Positions 35,373-44,809 of a stretch of 64,000 nt of DNA are shown here, one piece after another. Location: positions 496,001 to 560,000 of the forward strand of contig NZ_CP104972.1 of NCBI RefSeq assembly GCF_025452195.1. The letters are read 5' to 3'. This DNA comes from Phyllobacterium zundukense (GTDB lineage Bacteria; Pseudomonadota; Alphaproteobacteria; Rhizobiales; Rhizobiaceae). Below the pieces are notes generated by a model. The model saw only the letters and a program-made list of their open reading frames with translations, was not told the origin of the DNA and searched no databases. The position numbers and the translations under genes are program-made. Numbering within the stretch: the stretch's first letter is position 1; every line of letters starts with the position of its first letter.

Positions 35373-37847
35373 TTAACTCCGATCTGGGACAAAGCCTTGC
35401 GACGTCTGCCGATCGTGTCGATCCCACCACCCGGCGAGCAAGGCCGGGGCGACAAGATAGAGCGCGGTGGCGATCGCCACGACGCCAGTGAAGCCGACAT
35501 GCATTGCAAGCAGTGCGGCCAAGATCGCACTCAACACCGACGCACAGCCATTGACTCCCCACGCCCAGGGAATAAATGCCTCCGAGCGTGCGCCGACGTG
35601 GCCGAGGCCAAGGGGGAACGGCATGCCCATGAAGAGGGCGAGCGGCGCTATGAGGAGGAGTGCGACCGCGATCTTCGCGGCATCCGGGAGTGCCAGCAGC
35701 CGTTCGAACACCAAGGGCAGTGCGAACAGGTAGGTGGTAGCCAGGAATGCGATCACCACGACAGCGAGGGCAATGCTGCGCACCGCTGATCCGCGACCGA
35801 CCACGGCCATCCAGCGTGCGGCTACCGCGCTACCGAGCCCGGCGAAGGCAAGGAAACCCGCAAGCACGACAGCAACCGCGTACAACGGATGGCCGAGGAA
35901 CAGCACGAAGCGCTGGATGAAGGCGATCTCGATGAGCAGGAAGGCCAGGCCCAAGGCAAGGAAATAGAGTCCGGCGCGCAGCCGGTGTACGGCTCTCCCG
36001 AATATGCGCCGGCCGAGCCAGAGCGGCAGCAGGATCAGGACGGCGCTGAGGATCGCGGCCTGGACCAGCGTCGCCACCAGGATCAGGTAGCCCCAGTCGA
36101 GCATCGCGGCCCCGCCTTGCGTGTGCAGCGTCAGGAGTTCGGGCAGGGCGCGCCAGCGGAAAAAGTCGAAGAAATAGGGCCGATTGTCCGTGGCCGGCGC
36201 AATATCAAACTTGTAGCGCTCGGTGAATTCGGCACGCTCAGGGCCAAGGAGGGCGACGGCTCCCTCGTAAAAATATTCCTGGTCGAGCTGGTTGTAGCGG
36301 TTCACGTCGCTCGCGGAAATACCCGGCGCCCAGGAGACGTCAAAGAAGTTCTCGGCCGCGAAGCCGCGAATGGCTGCGACGTCTTCGGCCGTGAACGGCG
36401 ACTTGGCGACGAGCAGGGTTGCAGTGTTCCAGCTCCGGATCAGCGCCAGGTGCCGGCCTGGCTCGACCACACCCTCCGCTTCAAGCGCCACGGTAGCCGT
36501 GGCGAAAAGCTTGAGGATGTCGCGTGGCGGCACGCGCAGCCATCGCGTGGTGGCGATGACTCCATCCGGTCTCAGCACAGCCAGGTAATCCTGCAGTGCC
36601 TCCACGGTGTAGGTGTAGTTCTCATGCACGCTCTGCACGCCGGCCGCTGCGGCGCTGAAGGAATCAAGGAGCGGTATCTGGATAAGATCGTAACGCTCGC
36701 GGGTAGTCGAAGCGAAGGCGCGCGCCTCGGCTAGATGTGAACGCACGTTCGGTCGGCTGAAGATGCCGCCGACGAAGTCGGCGAAGCGATCCCGAGCCAG
36801 GTCGATCATCTGCGAGTTGACCTCTACGGCAGCCACGGTATCGGCTCCGGCGCGCAGCGCCAGCAACACCTGCTCGCCACCCCCGGCACCGAGGATTAGC
36901 GTTCGCGGCCGCTCAAGGATGCGGAACGGGAGTGCTGTCGTTGTCCGGTCGAGATAAGCGACCGTCGCCGGATTGCCACTGTAGGCGGTGAAGGCCGTCA
37001 TACTGTCACCATCGGTGAAGACGGCGAGTTGCGCGGGGGGCTCTTGGGTGTTGGCGAGGCTGAGGCCCGGTGCGTATCGGAAGGGGACGGTCGGGCTCTC
37101 GACGACCGTCAGTAGTCCGAGTGGGCTCGATCGCTCCTCGACCACCCGCGCGTTTGGCACTTCGAGAGCCAGGCGCAGGCCCTTGTACTGCGACATGTGC
37201 GGGCCAAGCGCCGTCCAGGACGGTGGTAGCCACACCGCGGTGACCGCGGCTGCAAGTCCGAGGCTGCCCACGGCGAGCCACCGATGGCGAGCCAGGCCCG
37301 TCGCTGCGAGGGCCGCCGCCGCTAATCCCAGCGCTGCGACCAGGCGCAGCGCCGTAGAGGGAAAGACCAGGAACAGGAGTCCGACGGTGCCCAGCGCACC
37401 GATCCCTGCGCCGATAAGGTCGAAGGCATAGACGTGTCCGATCTGGCGAGGATAGCAGCTGAAGGCAAGGCCGATACAGGTTGCACCGAAAAAGAACGGC
37501 AGCATCAGCAGAGCATAGCTGGCTGCGAGCCAACCGAGTTGCCACGGATTCCAGACGACCTCTAGCGCGTTGAACGGCAGGCGTTCGGCGCCAGCGAAGC
37601 TGACAACCGCAGTAATGCCGAACAGTGCTGCCGACGCTGCGAAAGCGGCCGGGTATCGTTCCACCAGCGGGCGGCGGGCGAACGCAACGAATGTACCACT
37701 CGCGCCGAAGCCCAGGAGCGCGATGCTTATGATCATATAGGCGAAATGATGCCACTGAATGATCGAAAAGAGCCGCATCAGCAGCACTTCGTGGGCAAGG
37801 ATCGCCGCCGATATGAGGCTGACCGGCAGCAGGCGCCCCGATCTCAT
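35373..37847 (-). CDS. Membrane-embedded spermidine-synthase-like protein
   Basis: An 824-residue fusion. An N-terminal block of about six to seven TM helices (residues 1-210) is followed by a Rossmann aminopropyl/methyltransferase-like domain (about 225-570). In that domain the nucleotide loop is GAGGGEQ at 320-326 and the acidic residue is in VAAVEVNSQM. A second TM block of about six helices occupies 585-805. The family is annotated as spermidine synthase-like, but true polyamine synthesis is unproven for the membrane forms. Its ATG overlaps the PCMT stop by four bases (37844-37847), so the genes are translationally coupled. Confidence 0.85.
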   Translation of the reverse strand: MRSGRLLPVSLISAAILAHEVLLMRLFSIIQWHHFAYMIISIALLGFGASGTFVAFARRPLVERYPAAFAASAALFGITAVVSFAGAERLPFNALEVVWNPWQLGWLAASYALLMLPFFFGATCIGLAFSCYPRQIGHVYAFDLIGAGIGALGTVGLLFLVFPSTALRLVAALGLAAAALAATGLARHRWLAVGSLGLAAAVTAVWLPPSWTALGPHMSQYKGLRLALEVPNARVVEERSSPLGLLTVVESPTVPFRYAPGLSLANTQEPPAQLAVFTDGDSMTAFTAYSGNPATVAYLDRTTTALPFRILERPRTLILGAGGGEQVLLALRAGADTVAAVEVNSQMIDLARDRFADFVGGIFSRPNVRSHLAEARAFASTTRERYDLIQIPLLDSFSAAAAGVQSVHENYTYTVEALQDYLAVLRPDGVIATTRWLRVPPRDILKLFATATVALEAEGVVEPGRHLALIRSWNTATLLVAKSPFTAEDVAAIRGFAAENFFDVSWAPGISASDVNRYNQLDQEYFYEGAVALLGPERAEFTERYKFDIAPATDNRPYFFDFFRWRALPELLTLHTQGGAAMLDWGYLILVATLVQAAILSAVLILLPLWLGRRIFGRAVHRLRAGLYFLALGLAFLLIEIAFIQRFVLFLGHPLYAVAVVLAGFLAFAGLGSAVAARWMAVVGRGSAVRSIALAVVVIAFLATTYLFALPLVFERLLALPDAAKIAVALLLIAPLALFMGMPFPLGLGHVGARSEAFIPWAWGVNGCASVLSAILAALLAMHVGFTGVVAIATALYLVAPALLAGWWDRHDRQTSQGFVPDRS

Positions 37848-38596
37848 CGGACCCTGCCGCCCCTCAGCGGCACAAAGCTCACCGGCAGCAGCTGCCGGGT
37901 CGTGATGCTTCCGTCCCGCCGCTTCTCGACCAGCATGAGCAACTGGATCGCGAAGGGACCTCCCACAGGAACGACCATCCGGCCCCCCTTGGCGAGCTGT
38001 TCGACCAGAGGCGGCGGGATGTGGCTGGCAGCGGCTGTCACCACGATGCCGTCGAAAGGCGCGTGCGCAGGCCAGCCATAGTAGCCGTCGTCTACCTTCA
38101 CTTCGACATTGTCAAAGCGAAGCTCCGCAAGCCGGGTGGCCGCCCTTTGGCCCAGTTCCGGTATAATCTCAATGGAGTAAACCTTCGCTGCGAGCGGCGA
38201 CAGGACGGCCGCCTGATAGCCCGAGCCAGTGCCGACCTCGAGGACAGTGTCGCCAGGCCCGACCTTGATCAGGTCGGTCATCAGCGCGACGATGAAGGGC
38301 TGAGAGATCGTCTGACCGAATCCGATCGGCAATGGCCGATCTCGATAGGCCGCGCCACGTTGCTCCTCGGGTACGAAAAAGTGGCGCGGCACATTGCCCA
38401 TTGCCTTCAGCACTGCCGGATCGATACCCTGTGCCTCTACCGCTGACGGCGCTGAGCCGGCGTGCGATTTGATTGTTTCGATCATCGCCGCACGCTCGGC
38501 GAGGCGATCCTGCGCGGGCGCGGATGTCGAAACCACGGCGACAGCGATCGCGAGAGCAGCGGCGAGTAACGCTTGGCACTGGGCTAGTGGAGGCAT
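37844..38596 (-). CDS. Exported protein-L-isoaspartate O-methyltransferase
   Basis: A 250-residue PCMT with a hydrophobic N-terminus (LLAAALAIAVAVVSTSAPAQ) that looks like a signal peptide, unlike the usual cytoplasmic enzyme of about 210 residues. Family motifs are complete: GIDPAVLKAMGNVPRHFFVP, the isoaspartate/SAM loop GFGQTISQP at 92-100, motif I LEVGTGSGYQAAVL at 119-132, and DDGYYGWPAHAPFDGIVVTA. The enzyme methylates L-isoaspartyl residues using SAM to start repair. Overlap with the spermidine-synthase-like gene implies joint function. How SAM would reach a periplasmic enzyme is an open question. The ATG follows GAGAGGGGTTC. Confidence 0.88.
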   Translation of the reverse strand: MPPLAQCQALLAAALAIAVAVVSTSAPAQDRLAERAAMIETIKSHAGSAPSAVEAQGIDPAVLKAMGNVPRHFFVPEEQRGAAYRDRPLPIGFGQTISQPFIVALMTDLIKVGPGDTVLEVGTGSGYQAAVLSPLAAKVYSIEIIPELGQRAATRLAELRFDNVEVKVDDGYYGWPAHAPFDGIVVTAAASHIPPPLVEQLAKGGRMVVPVGGPFAIQLLMLVEKRRDGSITTRQLLPVSFVPLRGGRVR

Positions 38597-39391
38597 GAAC
38601 CCCTCTCCCGGCTAAGACACCGAGTATAGTGGCGGTGAAGGCAATTTTGAACAAAATTCGATCACCCCTCGCCAATGATGGCTTCTAGCAGAAATCGGCG
38701 TCAAGGATTGCGTTGCTGATGCAGATCCGCGCTAAGATGGGCGAAGAAATCGTGCCGACAGATGCTCGCGCAACGTGGCTTCAACATCGTGGCCGTTGAC
38801 CGGCGCCCTTCTTGCCGCTGATAGATGGAGAGCTTCAAGGTCGCGGTTCGCAAGTAGTCACCGACACAATGTCACGGGGCGGGCAAGAGCGTTGCTATAG
38901 GAGGTCCGTTGGGTCATAAGGTGAGTAAGGACCCTGCGGACGTACATGTTGTCGTGAGCATCGCAAGACTCCTGCTGACCTTGTCGCTGATGGCGGCCTT
39001 CAAATTCCAACGACACAAAAATAGCGAAGATCGACGCGGGTAGCGGTCTGTGCTCGAGTTTGATCTGCTATCATCGGCATGATTGGCCTCCAGAGCGTTT
39101 TTTTGGCCTCACTTTGCCACGGTGCAGGCCGCGACTCACTCCTGATGGGATCTCAAGGCACAAGACTGAAGCGCCTGAGCCCTTGAAATATGGCTTTCTC
39201 TCACCATATAAGGTTGGTCGACAAGATTAGTCCGGCCATTTCTGCAGGCTCCGATTGAGCGCAGAACCTTTACCGCACCACTCAAAGTTTGAATGCTGAC
39301 ATTTACGCAGCATACCTCTCCTTTGCTTGTATTCGACGGATTTTCAAAATGAACGGCTGCGGGCGATGCTGCGCGGCGAATGGATTCCAAT
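38597..39391. other. Intergenic, nothing recognised
   Basis: About 800 bases. A GTG-started 40-codon frame near 38921 with upstream GGAGG is possible but lacks support. No RNA gene was identified. Confidence 0.35.
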
Positions 39392-39556
39392 ATGCAAAAT
39401 AATATCGAAATGAAACAAAGCGCGGTCAGCCCGCGTTCAATCGACCCCAAAATGCCGAACATGTTGCCGAGGAAAATCACGAGCCCGCGCCAAATGCTGG
39501 CGTCAGGATTCACACGCGAGGAAATGCGCCAGATCGTCGCCGAACAAATCGATTGA
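39392..39556 (+). CDS. Small conserved-looking protein, 54 residues
   Basis: Open from the ATG at 39392 (MQNNIEMKQSAVSPRSIDPK) to the TGA at 39554, ending with MLASGFTREEMRQIVAEQID. The amphipathic ending GFTREEMRQIVAEQID has the look of short rhizobial proteins of unknown function. The ribosome site is weak. It lies 50-80 bases before another small gene in the same direction. Function unknown. Confidence 0.5.
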   Translation: MQNNIEMKQSAVSPRSIDPKMPNMLPRKITSPRQMLASGFTREEMRQIVAEQID

Positions 39557-39634
39557 ATATCCTGAATTTCAACCCTTGCGACGTCAAAGTCGCCACGTAC
39601 CAAAGGAGTGAGCCGCCAAGCGGCTCAAGACCGA

Positions 39635-39826
39635 ATGAATACAAGCCAAACTGGATCAACGAAGCGGCCAGGCATAGCCCCGCTGCATTCTTCCCTCAAT
39701 CAGAAGCCTCAACACAGCTATGAGCAATATCTTTCCCGCGCTCGCGACGAAGAGCGTGCCGGAAACAGAATAGAAGCAGAGAACTACTATCAACACGCCG
39801 AGCACTATTTCCGGACGATCAAATAG
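39635..39826 (+). CDS. DUF4167-like small protein
   Basis: 63 residues from the ATG at 39635 (a GTG at 39608 is the alternative). The C-terminal part SYEQYLSRARDEERAGNRIE followed by AENYYQHAEHYFRTIK is the core of the DUF4167 domain, normally embedded in a basic RNA-binding-like protein of over 200 residues. Here it is free-standing: only the helical core is present, without the Arg/Asn-rich flank. A small hairpin (GAGCCGC/GCGGCTC at 39609-39625) lies just before the start. Confidence 0.6.
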   Translation: MNTSQTGSTKRPGIAPLHSSLNQKPQHSYEQYLSRARDEERAGNRIEAENYYQHAEHYFRTIK

Positions 39827-40043
39827 GTTGTCAGGACTTTGAATACCGGGCTCGGAAGTTCCAAAATCAAGGACCACCCGCCAGGAACGCTGATTGAATA
39901 ACGGATACAGGAAGAATTCCCAGGCCGAAGTGTCATCGACGCAGCTGAAATCGCATCAACAAAAGGAGCAGATTCCATGAATATTGTACCTGTGAAATGG
40001 GCCAAAAACCAAAAGCGTTTCGACGAGACGCTGCCCGACAATG

Positions 40044-40241
40044 ATGATCATGTCACTGCGGGCCCCACGGCCACCCTTACGCGTCATGCAGGAACAACGT
40101 GCTCGCGAGGCGGCAAAAGCTGTCGAGGAATACGCAGCCAGCGGACGCGCCACCGAAGCCAAGACCGAACGCCTGCGCGCACTTCGCCTGGCTAGAGAGG
40201 CCGCCAATGATTCATCGAAAATGTCCAAGACAAATCGTTAG
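40044..40241 (+). CDS. Small basic helical protein, about 65 residues
   Basis: Encodes RPPLRVMQEQRAREAAKAVE then ATEAKTERLRALRLAREAAN, a highly charged, Ala/Arg/Glu-rich helix probably forming a coiled coil. No known domain was recognised. A frame beginning at 39977 (MNIVPVKWAKNQKRFDETLP) runs into it out of frame. That may be the true start disrupted by a shift near 40040, because rhizobial versions of such proteins tend to have a longer N-terminus. It is the last of three small same-direction genes. Confidence 0.45.
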   Translation: MIMSLRAPRPPLRVMQEQRAREAAKAVEEYAASGRATEAKTERLRALRLAREAANDSSKMSKTNR

Positions 40242-40614
40242 GGCGTAGTCGTTCTCATCGATTGAGACCTGCGCAGGTCCTCTTCGCCCGAATGTTTTTA
40301 GTCGTACGCATCGAAACTGTCTCTGTCGAACGATGAATGAAGTTCGGGGGCATCGTCTTCAAGTGGTGCCCCCTGCCGTAAACGGGCTGATAGCATTCCA
40401 GCTTTCACCTAACTCGTGCCTAGCCTGTTCCCGGTTACACGAATGTGCTGTTGGCTCATGGATCGACCTTCGTCCATACCTCGGGTGCCTGTCCTGATCG
40501 CTTGTTGGAGTCGAGTACGCCGATTGTCGACCACAGCGACGCCGATTTGGAAAAAGTTAACCGTTTATTAACCACGGTTTGTTGCAATACGTAACATTGT
40601 GTGACTAATAAGGG
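40242..40614. other. Intergenic upstream of the ABC exporter
   Basis: About 370 bases. GGGGCA at 40347 and TGCCCC at 40368 can form a short hairpin that may terminate the small-gene cluster. The AT-rich stretch 40550-40600 is a plausible promoter area for the ABC gene. Confidence 0.4.
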
Positions 40615-42564
40615 ATGACTTTGACCAGCGGCATTCAATCGCAACTTGGCAAACAGCAAGGCGAAAGCCGTTCACAGCGCAGATTCGGCGGCAGCACCGT
40701 GGCCTCCATGACGACGCTGTGGGGTTTGATGCGGGCCTACTGGCTGTCAGAGAAGTGGATGGAAGCCTGGCTCCTGACTGCCGCGATCGCGGTTTTGACA
40801 GCAGCTGGAAGCAAGGCCAGCGTCTGGATGGCGGAGGCTTCAGGCGAGCTTCTCAACTCGATCGTCAATATCCATGATCCTTTCAGCCAACGTCCCCTCG
40901 GTATCATTCTTACGAACGTGGGCCTTCTCATTCTGATCATGTTTGTGAAGGAGGCAGGTTTTGTCGGCTTGCGCCATCTGTTTTCGACGACGCTGCAACG
41001 CAAGTGGCGCGGCTGGCTGAATTCTCGCTTCAACGATGCCCTCCTCGACAGCAATCATACGCATTATCACCTCCAGCAGGGGGAACGTGCGGAAATGCCT
41101 GACAATTTAGATCAGCGATTGCAAGAATCCATCAAAGGCATGACTGGCGGTGCAATCGGTCTCGCGATGGGGATTTTGGGCGTCGCGATGTCAATCATTT
41201 TCGTCGGGCAGAAGCTCATTGAGATGTCGACCGAAGTCAGCGGGCTTGAATTCCTCGGATCATATGGCAGCGCCATACTCGCTTTTGTGGCGATCGCTGT
41301 TTACGTCCCTCTCAGCACCTGGGTTGCACTGAGGATCGGCCGTATACTTGAAACGCTTACGCTGGAGATGCAGCAGACAGAGGGCAGTTACCGCAGCGAA
41401 CTGACAACATTTCTTCGTCGCAGTTTCCAGGTGGCCGCTTCAAACGGCGAAAATGTGCAGCGTATCGCTAACACTCGCCTCTATTCAGGCATCGACAGAA
41501 CTTGGTCCAAGTTGAACTGCTTTGATGCCGCATACATGTCATTCACGGCCGTCTATAACTTCTTCGCTGCTCGCGTGGTGGCTTATCTGCCCGGTCTGCT
41601 TCCTTATATGGGCAATACGATCAGCTTGAAGAGCTACATTACTGGAGCCGAGCTGGTCGGCTCAATGATCAACGAGTGCTCGTGGTTCATTCAGGTGATG
41701 CCCGCCATTGCCAATCTGAAGGCGAACGGAAGACGCGTCACTGAACTGGCACTAGCCGTTGAATCAGTCCAGCGGCCGAAGGATTTCTATCGGTCGAGCG
41801 GAATCAATGAATTCTCTTACGGCACACAGCACGAACTCTTCGGCATGACGGTGCGCAATCTCGAGCTCATGCATCGGTCGGATGCGGCGCAACCGTTCCT
41901 GTCTGCATCCCATCTGCATATCCACAAGGGTGAATGGGTCTACCTCAGGGGTGAGTCAGGCTGCGGGAAAACATGCCTGCTGAAGGCGCTGAACGGGCTT
42001 TGGGGATACGGGCGGGGTGACATAATCTATCCCGAAAACGCAACGGCAATGTACGCGGCGCAGGAAGTGAAGCTCCCTACAGTGTCTCTCAAGCAGCTAA
42101 TTTGTCTACCGGACAATGAATCAGACTTTGGCGACCCCTCAGCAGCAGCGGCACTTCATCGCGCCGGGATGGGAGAATTCATCGAGAACCTCGAACGGGA
42201 GGACCGCGATGGCACTCCATGGGACCAGTTTCTGTCCGGCGGCCAAAAACAGAAACTCGTGCTTGCGAGAATCCTGCTGCACAAGCCAAATATATTGTTC
42301 CTTGACGAGGCCACAGGTGCTCTCGATCCAGAATCCAAAATTGCATTCCATCAGGCCATCAAGGATCATTGCCAGGGTATCACGGTCATCAGTGTGATGC
42401 ACGAGCAGGAAACACCGAAATCGTCTCGCGGATCCGAGTTTTATTCGCAGATGCTGGAAATCAGGAACGGACTTGCCGAACTCCACGACATTCAGCCGAC
42501 GCTGGGACGGGTTGAGGTGCCGAACTTCGTGCGGCGAAGATATTCAATGGTTGCCGCTGAATAG
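40615..42564 (+). CDS. SbmA/BacA-like ABC exporter (permease-ATPase fusion)
   Basis: A 649-residue half-transporter. The N-terminal domain (about 40-380) has six predicted TM helices of the SbmA/BacA-like family (LRHLFSTTLQRKWRGWLNSR, DNLDQRLQESI). The C-terminal ATPase carries Walker A GESGCGKT near 445-452, signature LSGGQKQ near 540 and Walker B ILFLDEATGALD near 560. This matches the YddA/ExsE-type exporters of rhizobia, related to BacA, which imports antimicrobial peptides. Direction and substrate are unknown. The start codon context is weak; an ATG at 40708 is a second option. Confidence 0.9.
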   Translation: MTLTSGIQSQLGKQQGESRSQRRFGGSTVASMTTLWGLMRAYWLSEKWMEAWLLTAAIAVLTAAGSKASVWMAEASGELLNSIVNIHDPFSQRPLGIILTNVGLLILIMFVKEAGFVGLRHLFSTTLQRKWRGWLNSRFNDALLDSNHTHYHLQQGERAEMPDNLDQRLQESIKGMTGGAIGLAMGILGVAMSIIFVGQKLIEMSTEVSGLEFLGSYGSAILAFVAIAVYVPLSTWVALRIGRILETLTLEMQQTEGSYRSELTTFLRRSFQVAASNGENVQRIANTRLYSGIDRTWSKLNCFDAAYMSFTAVYNFFAARVVAYLPGLLPYMGNTISLKSYITGAELVGSMINECSWFIQVMPAIANLKANGRRVTELALAVESVQRPKDFYRSSGINEFSYGTQHELFGMTVRNLELMHRSDAAQPFLSASHLHIHKGEWVYLRGESGCGKTCLLKALNGLWGYGRGDIIYPENATAMYAAQEVKLPTVSLKQLICLPDNESDFGDPSAAAALHRAGMGEFIENLEREDRDGTPWDQFLSGGQKQKLVLARILLHKPNILFLDEATGALDPESKIAFHQAIKDHCQGITVISVMHEQETPKSSRGSEFYSQMLEIRNGLAELHDIQPTLGRVEVPNFVRRRYSMVAAE

Positions 42565-43118
42565 CACAAATCGCTGGGCAAGCAGGTCGAATAAACCAGC
42601 GCATAGTTCGGGAGATTTGCCATGAGCAAGCTCAGCTGACCCAGTATTTGGGAACGGCTTGCATTTAACAGACTGCAACCTCTGGGTCTGGCAATCATTT
42701 CGACGGGCCTGATGACATCGGCGATAGCCTACTGTGGAGCGGCAATTGGGTAAGGGGCGTTTGCTGTCGTCTTCGGCCCTGGCAGCGGCCTTTTAAGCAC
42801 TGCGCAGGGGACGCTTCTGCTGGCGCTGGTCGGCAGCATGGGTTACGGCGAGCGCGTTGGATAGTCCACGGCTGTCCGTCTGGTTGCATCGTCCGAGCAC
42901 CGTTTGTATCTGCCTTCACCATGCATCGGCTGGGCATCGGACCGTCCCTGCTGACTTGTGTCGCCATCGGGTCACTGGCAGCAACGGCGTTCGCGCCTAT
43001 TGAACGGCAGCTGCGCATACGACCGAAGGAACTGTTTCGGCAACCAGGGTGACGGTATCGCGAAGGGTTGCCTCGTCATTTGCCCGAATGTTTCACAAGG
43101 AACGCGAGAAGCCCGCAG
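42565..43118. other. Intergenic with possible decayed membrane-protein remnant
   Basis: On the plus strand between about 42640 and 43020, hydrophobic fragments such as LGLAIISTGLMTSAIAYCGA and LLTCVAIGSLAATAFA can be read in more than one frame, broken by stops. They suggest a ruined polytopic membrane protein. The family could not be identified. Confidence 0.3.
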
Positions 43119-43991
43119 TCACGACAGCGCTACGCTGATGGGTCGAAACGCGTCCCTGATCATCGTGGCCATACCATCAATAGCGGCGCTTTTCATGCGA
43201 GGATTGCGTCTGAGCACCACATTCGAGCAATCAATCTGGGGAAAGCCGTCTGCTTCCGTCAGGGCGCGACAACCGGCCGGAATATTGCTGCTGGCAAGGG
43301 GCGCGATCGCCAGTCCCGAGACGGCCGCAATCTTGAGTCCGCCGCTCGTGTCGCAACTATAGGCCACGCGATAGTTGATTTTGGCTTTGTCCAAGGATCC
43401 CACAGCAAATTTCCTGCACCAGCTGGAGCGCTCATAGATCGCAACCGGGACGACGTCACTCTCATGAACGCAGTGGACTTCCGAGGTCACCCAGACCGTC
43501 GGATCAACAAAAAGCACCTCCCCGGTCGTCGGCTGCTCCTGATCGAAAATCACCGCAAGATCGAGTTCGTCCGCGTCGATGGCCGCCAACTGTGCGGCGG
43601 AATATCCACATTTCACCGTCACTTCGACATGCGGATGCTGGCTGGCGAAGGCTGCCAACGCGCGCGGCAGTACGGTGTAGCCATACTCTTCCGGAATACC
43701 GATCCGCACGGGACCGCCGAGCGGTTTTGCCCGGATCGCGGCGGCCGCCTCGTCGAGCAAGCCGATGACCCTGTTGGCGCTGACGAGCAGGAGCTTTCCT
43801 TGTGGCGTCAGTGCCACGCCGCGTGAGCCTCGCTCAAAAAGGCTCACGCCCAAGGTCTTTTCGAGCCGCTTGATCTGAATGCTGACCGCCGATTGTGTTC
43901 TGCCGACCTGTTCTGCAGCGCGGGTGACATTCCCGGCAGCAGCCACGGCCACAAACGTACGCAGCAGTTCACTGTCCAATGGCAGATTCAC
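43119..43991 (-). CDS. LysR-family transcriptional regulator
   Basis: A 290-residue LTTR. The N-terminal winged helix (about 8-66) has the hallmark AAGNVTRAAEQVGRTQSAVS followed by IQIKRLEKTLGVSLFERGSR. The effector domain follows with GPVRIGIPEEYGYTVLPRAL. The sequence is intact, starting at 43991. Neighbouring genes on both sides are small or damaged, so no divergent target is evident, although the region upstream of the DUF1127 gene at 44094 is shared and could be controlled. Confidence 0.92.
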   Translation of the reverse strand: MNLPLDSELLRTFVAVAAAGNVTRAAEQVGRTQSAVSIQIKRLEKTLGVSLFERGSRGVALTPQGKLLLVSANRVIGLLDEAAAAIRAKPLGGPVRIGIPEEYGYTVLPRALAAFASQHPHVEVTVKCGYSAAQLAAIDADELDLAVIFDQEQPTTGEVLFVDPTVWVTSEVHCVHESDVVPVAIYERSSWCRKFAVGSLDKAKINYRVAYSCDTSGGLKIAAVSGLAIAPLASSNIPAGCRALTEADGFPQIDCSNVVLRRNPRMKSAAIDGMATMIRDAFRPISVALS

Positions 43992-44093
43992 AACGATGCT
44001 TTCGATAAAAATTTCAGATGGGAGCTATGATTTCTATTCGTTTGTTAAATGTCAAGCTCTGGCGAATCCTGTGCCTCTGTCCAGGAGCGCCAA

Positions 44094-44345
44094 ATGCACA
44101 ACGTCCGACATCGTGTGATACAATTCTTCAGAGTGTGGCGGGCCGCCAGACATGAGCGGCAGTTGTTGTTGGAGATATTGAACAAGCCAAGCGATCGACT
44201 GCTCGTCGACGCCGGCATCACCAGGGAGGATGCACTTCGGGTCGTCCGCAGCGATCTGAGGATGCAACTCTGGTGGTGTTCGTCAGTCCCACAGTGTATC
44301 TCCCAATACGCGCACCGCAGTTGGTTTGATTTTCGATACAATTGA
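44094..44345 (+). CDS. DUF1127 family small protein
   Basis: About 83 residues from the ATG at 44094. The core VWRAARHERQLLLEILNKPS followed by DRLLVDAGITREDALRVV is the DUF1127 pattern (arginine-rich helix, then DxGxxRxD-like end). DUF1127 proteins are short and stress- or phosphate-linked in alphaproteobacteria, and some bind RNA. The last 25 residues are not part of the domain. An in-frame start at 44049 is less likely. Divergent from the LysR gene. Confidence 0.7.
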   Translation: MHNVRHRVIQFFRVWRAARHERQLLLEILNKPSDRLLVDAGITREDALRVVRSDLRMQLWWCSSVPQCISQYAHRSWFDFRYN

Positions 44346-44381
44346 GCGGCATACCACACTGACACGTCCCGGAGGCCGATC

Positions 44382-44642
44382 ATGGCAGCACAACACGTTC
44401 ACGAAATCGATGCGGCGATAAAGGAACTCATTTCATCCCGCCGGCAGGAAATCCTGCAGATTGCCCAAAACGGGGCAAACCCGGGTCCATTGAAGAACGT
44501 CGTGGAGATACAATCGGCGATTGATGCCTTGTATCGCGCACGCGAACAGGAGAGTACCATCATGACTGTGTTCGACCATTTGGCGCGATACAGGTCAGAA
44601 ACAGCAAGTTCCAAAAGCAGGTCGCGCAAGGGAGCCGGATAG
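44382..44642 (+). CDS. Small hypothetical protein ending in antisense PIN-gene sequence
   Basis: 86 residues. The first 60 (MAAQHVHEIDAAIKELISSR...NGANPGPLKNVVEIQSAIDA) look like a genuine helical protein of unknown family. The last 26 are encoded by the 84-bp sequence shared with the PIN toxin gene, here read from its opposite strand. The C-terminus is therefore chimeric, created by the duplication or insertion. The ATG at 44382 follows CCGGAGGCCGATC. Confidence 0.45.
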   Translation: MAAQHVHEIDAAIKELISSRRQEILQIAQNGANPGPLKNVVEIQSAIDALYRAREQESTIMTVFDHLARYRSETASSKSRSRKGAG

Positions 44643-44648
44643 AGAACC
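44565..44648. repeat. 84-bp copy of the PIN toxin gene 5' end
   Basis: 82 of 84 bases match 32525-32608, the N-terminal coding region of the PIN-domain gene (minus-strand peptide PAPLRDLLLELAVSDLYRAK). The flanks are unrelated. No terminal repeats or target duplication were seen at the edges. Confidence 0.9.
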
Positions 44649-44809
44649 TTGACCGCTTGTCGACCTGCCATACCCAAGCGGCCCGCAGCAGCGGCATGTT
44701 GTCCATGGCTGTTACAGTTACGTACTTGTGTTTCCCTACATGCTGTCGGCACAGTTTGGCCCAAATCAAATTGGCAGCAGCGATCTTCGATCGCAAGGGG
44801 GATGTCAAT

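Noticed and set aside
38921..39043. GTG-started 40-codon frame with an upstream GGAGG
   Set aside because: The spacing to GGAGG is too long, no family resemblance, and the region is otherwise empty; listed only as possible.
39136..39603. Minus-strand 155-codon frame
   Set aside because: Opposite a small plus-strand gene with a better amphipathic pattern; no domain or ribosome site supports it.
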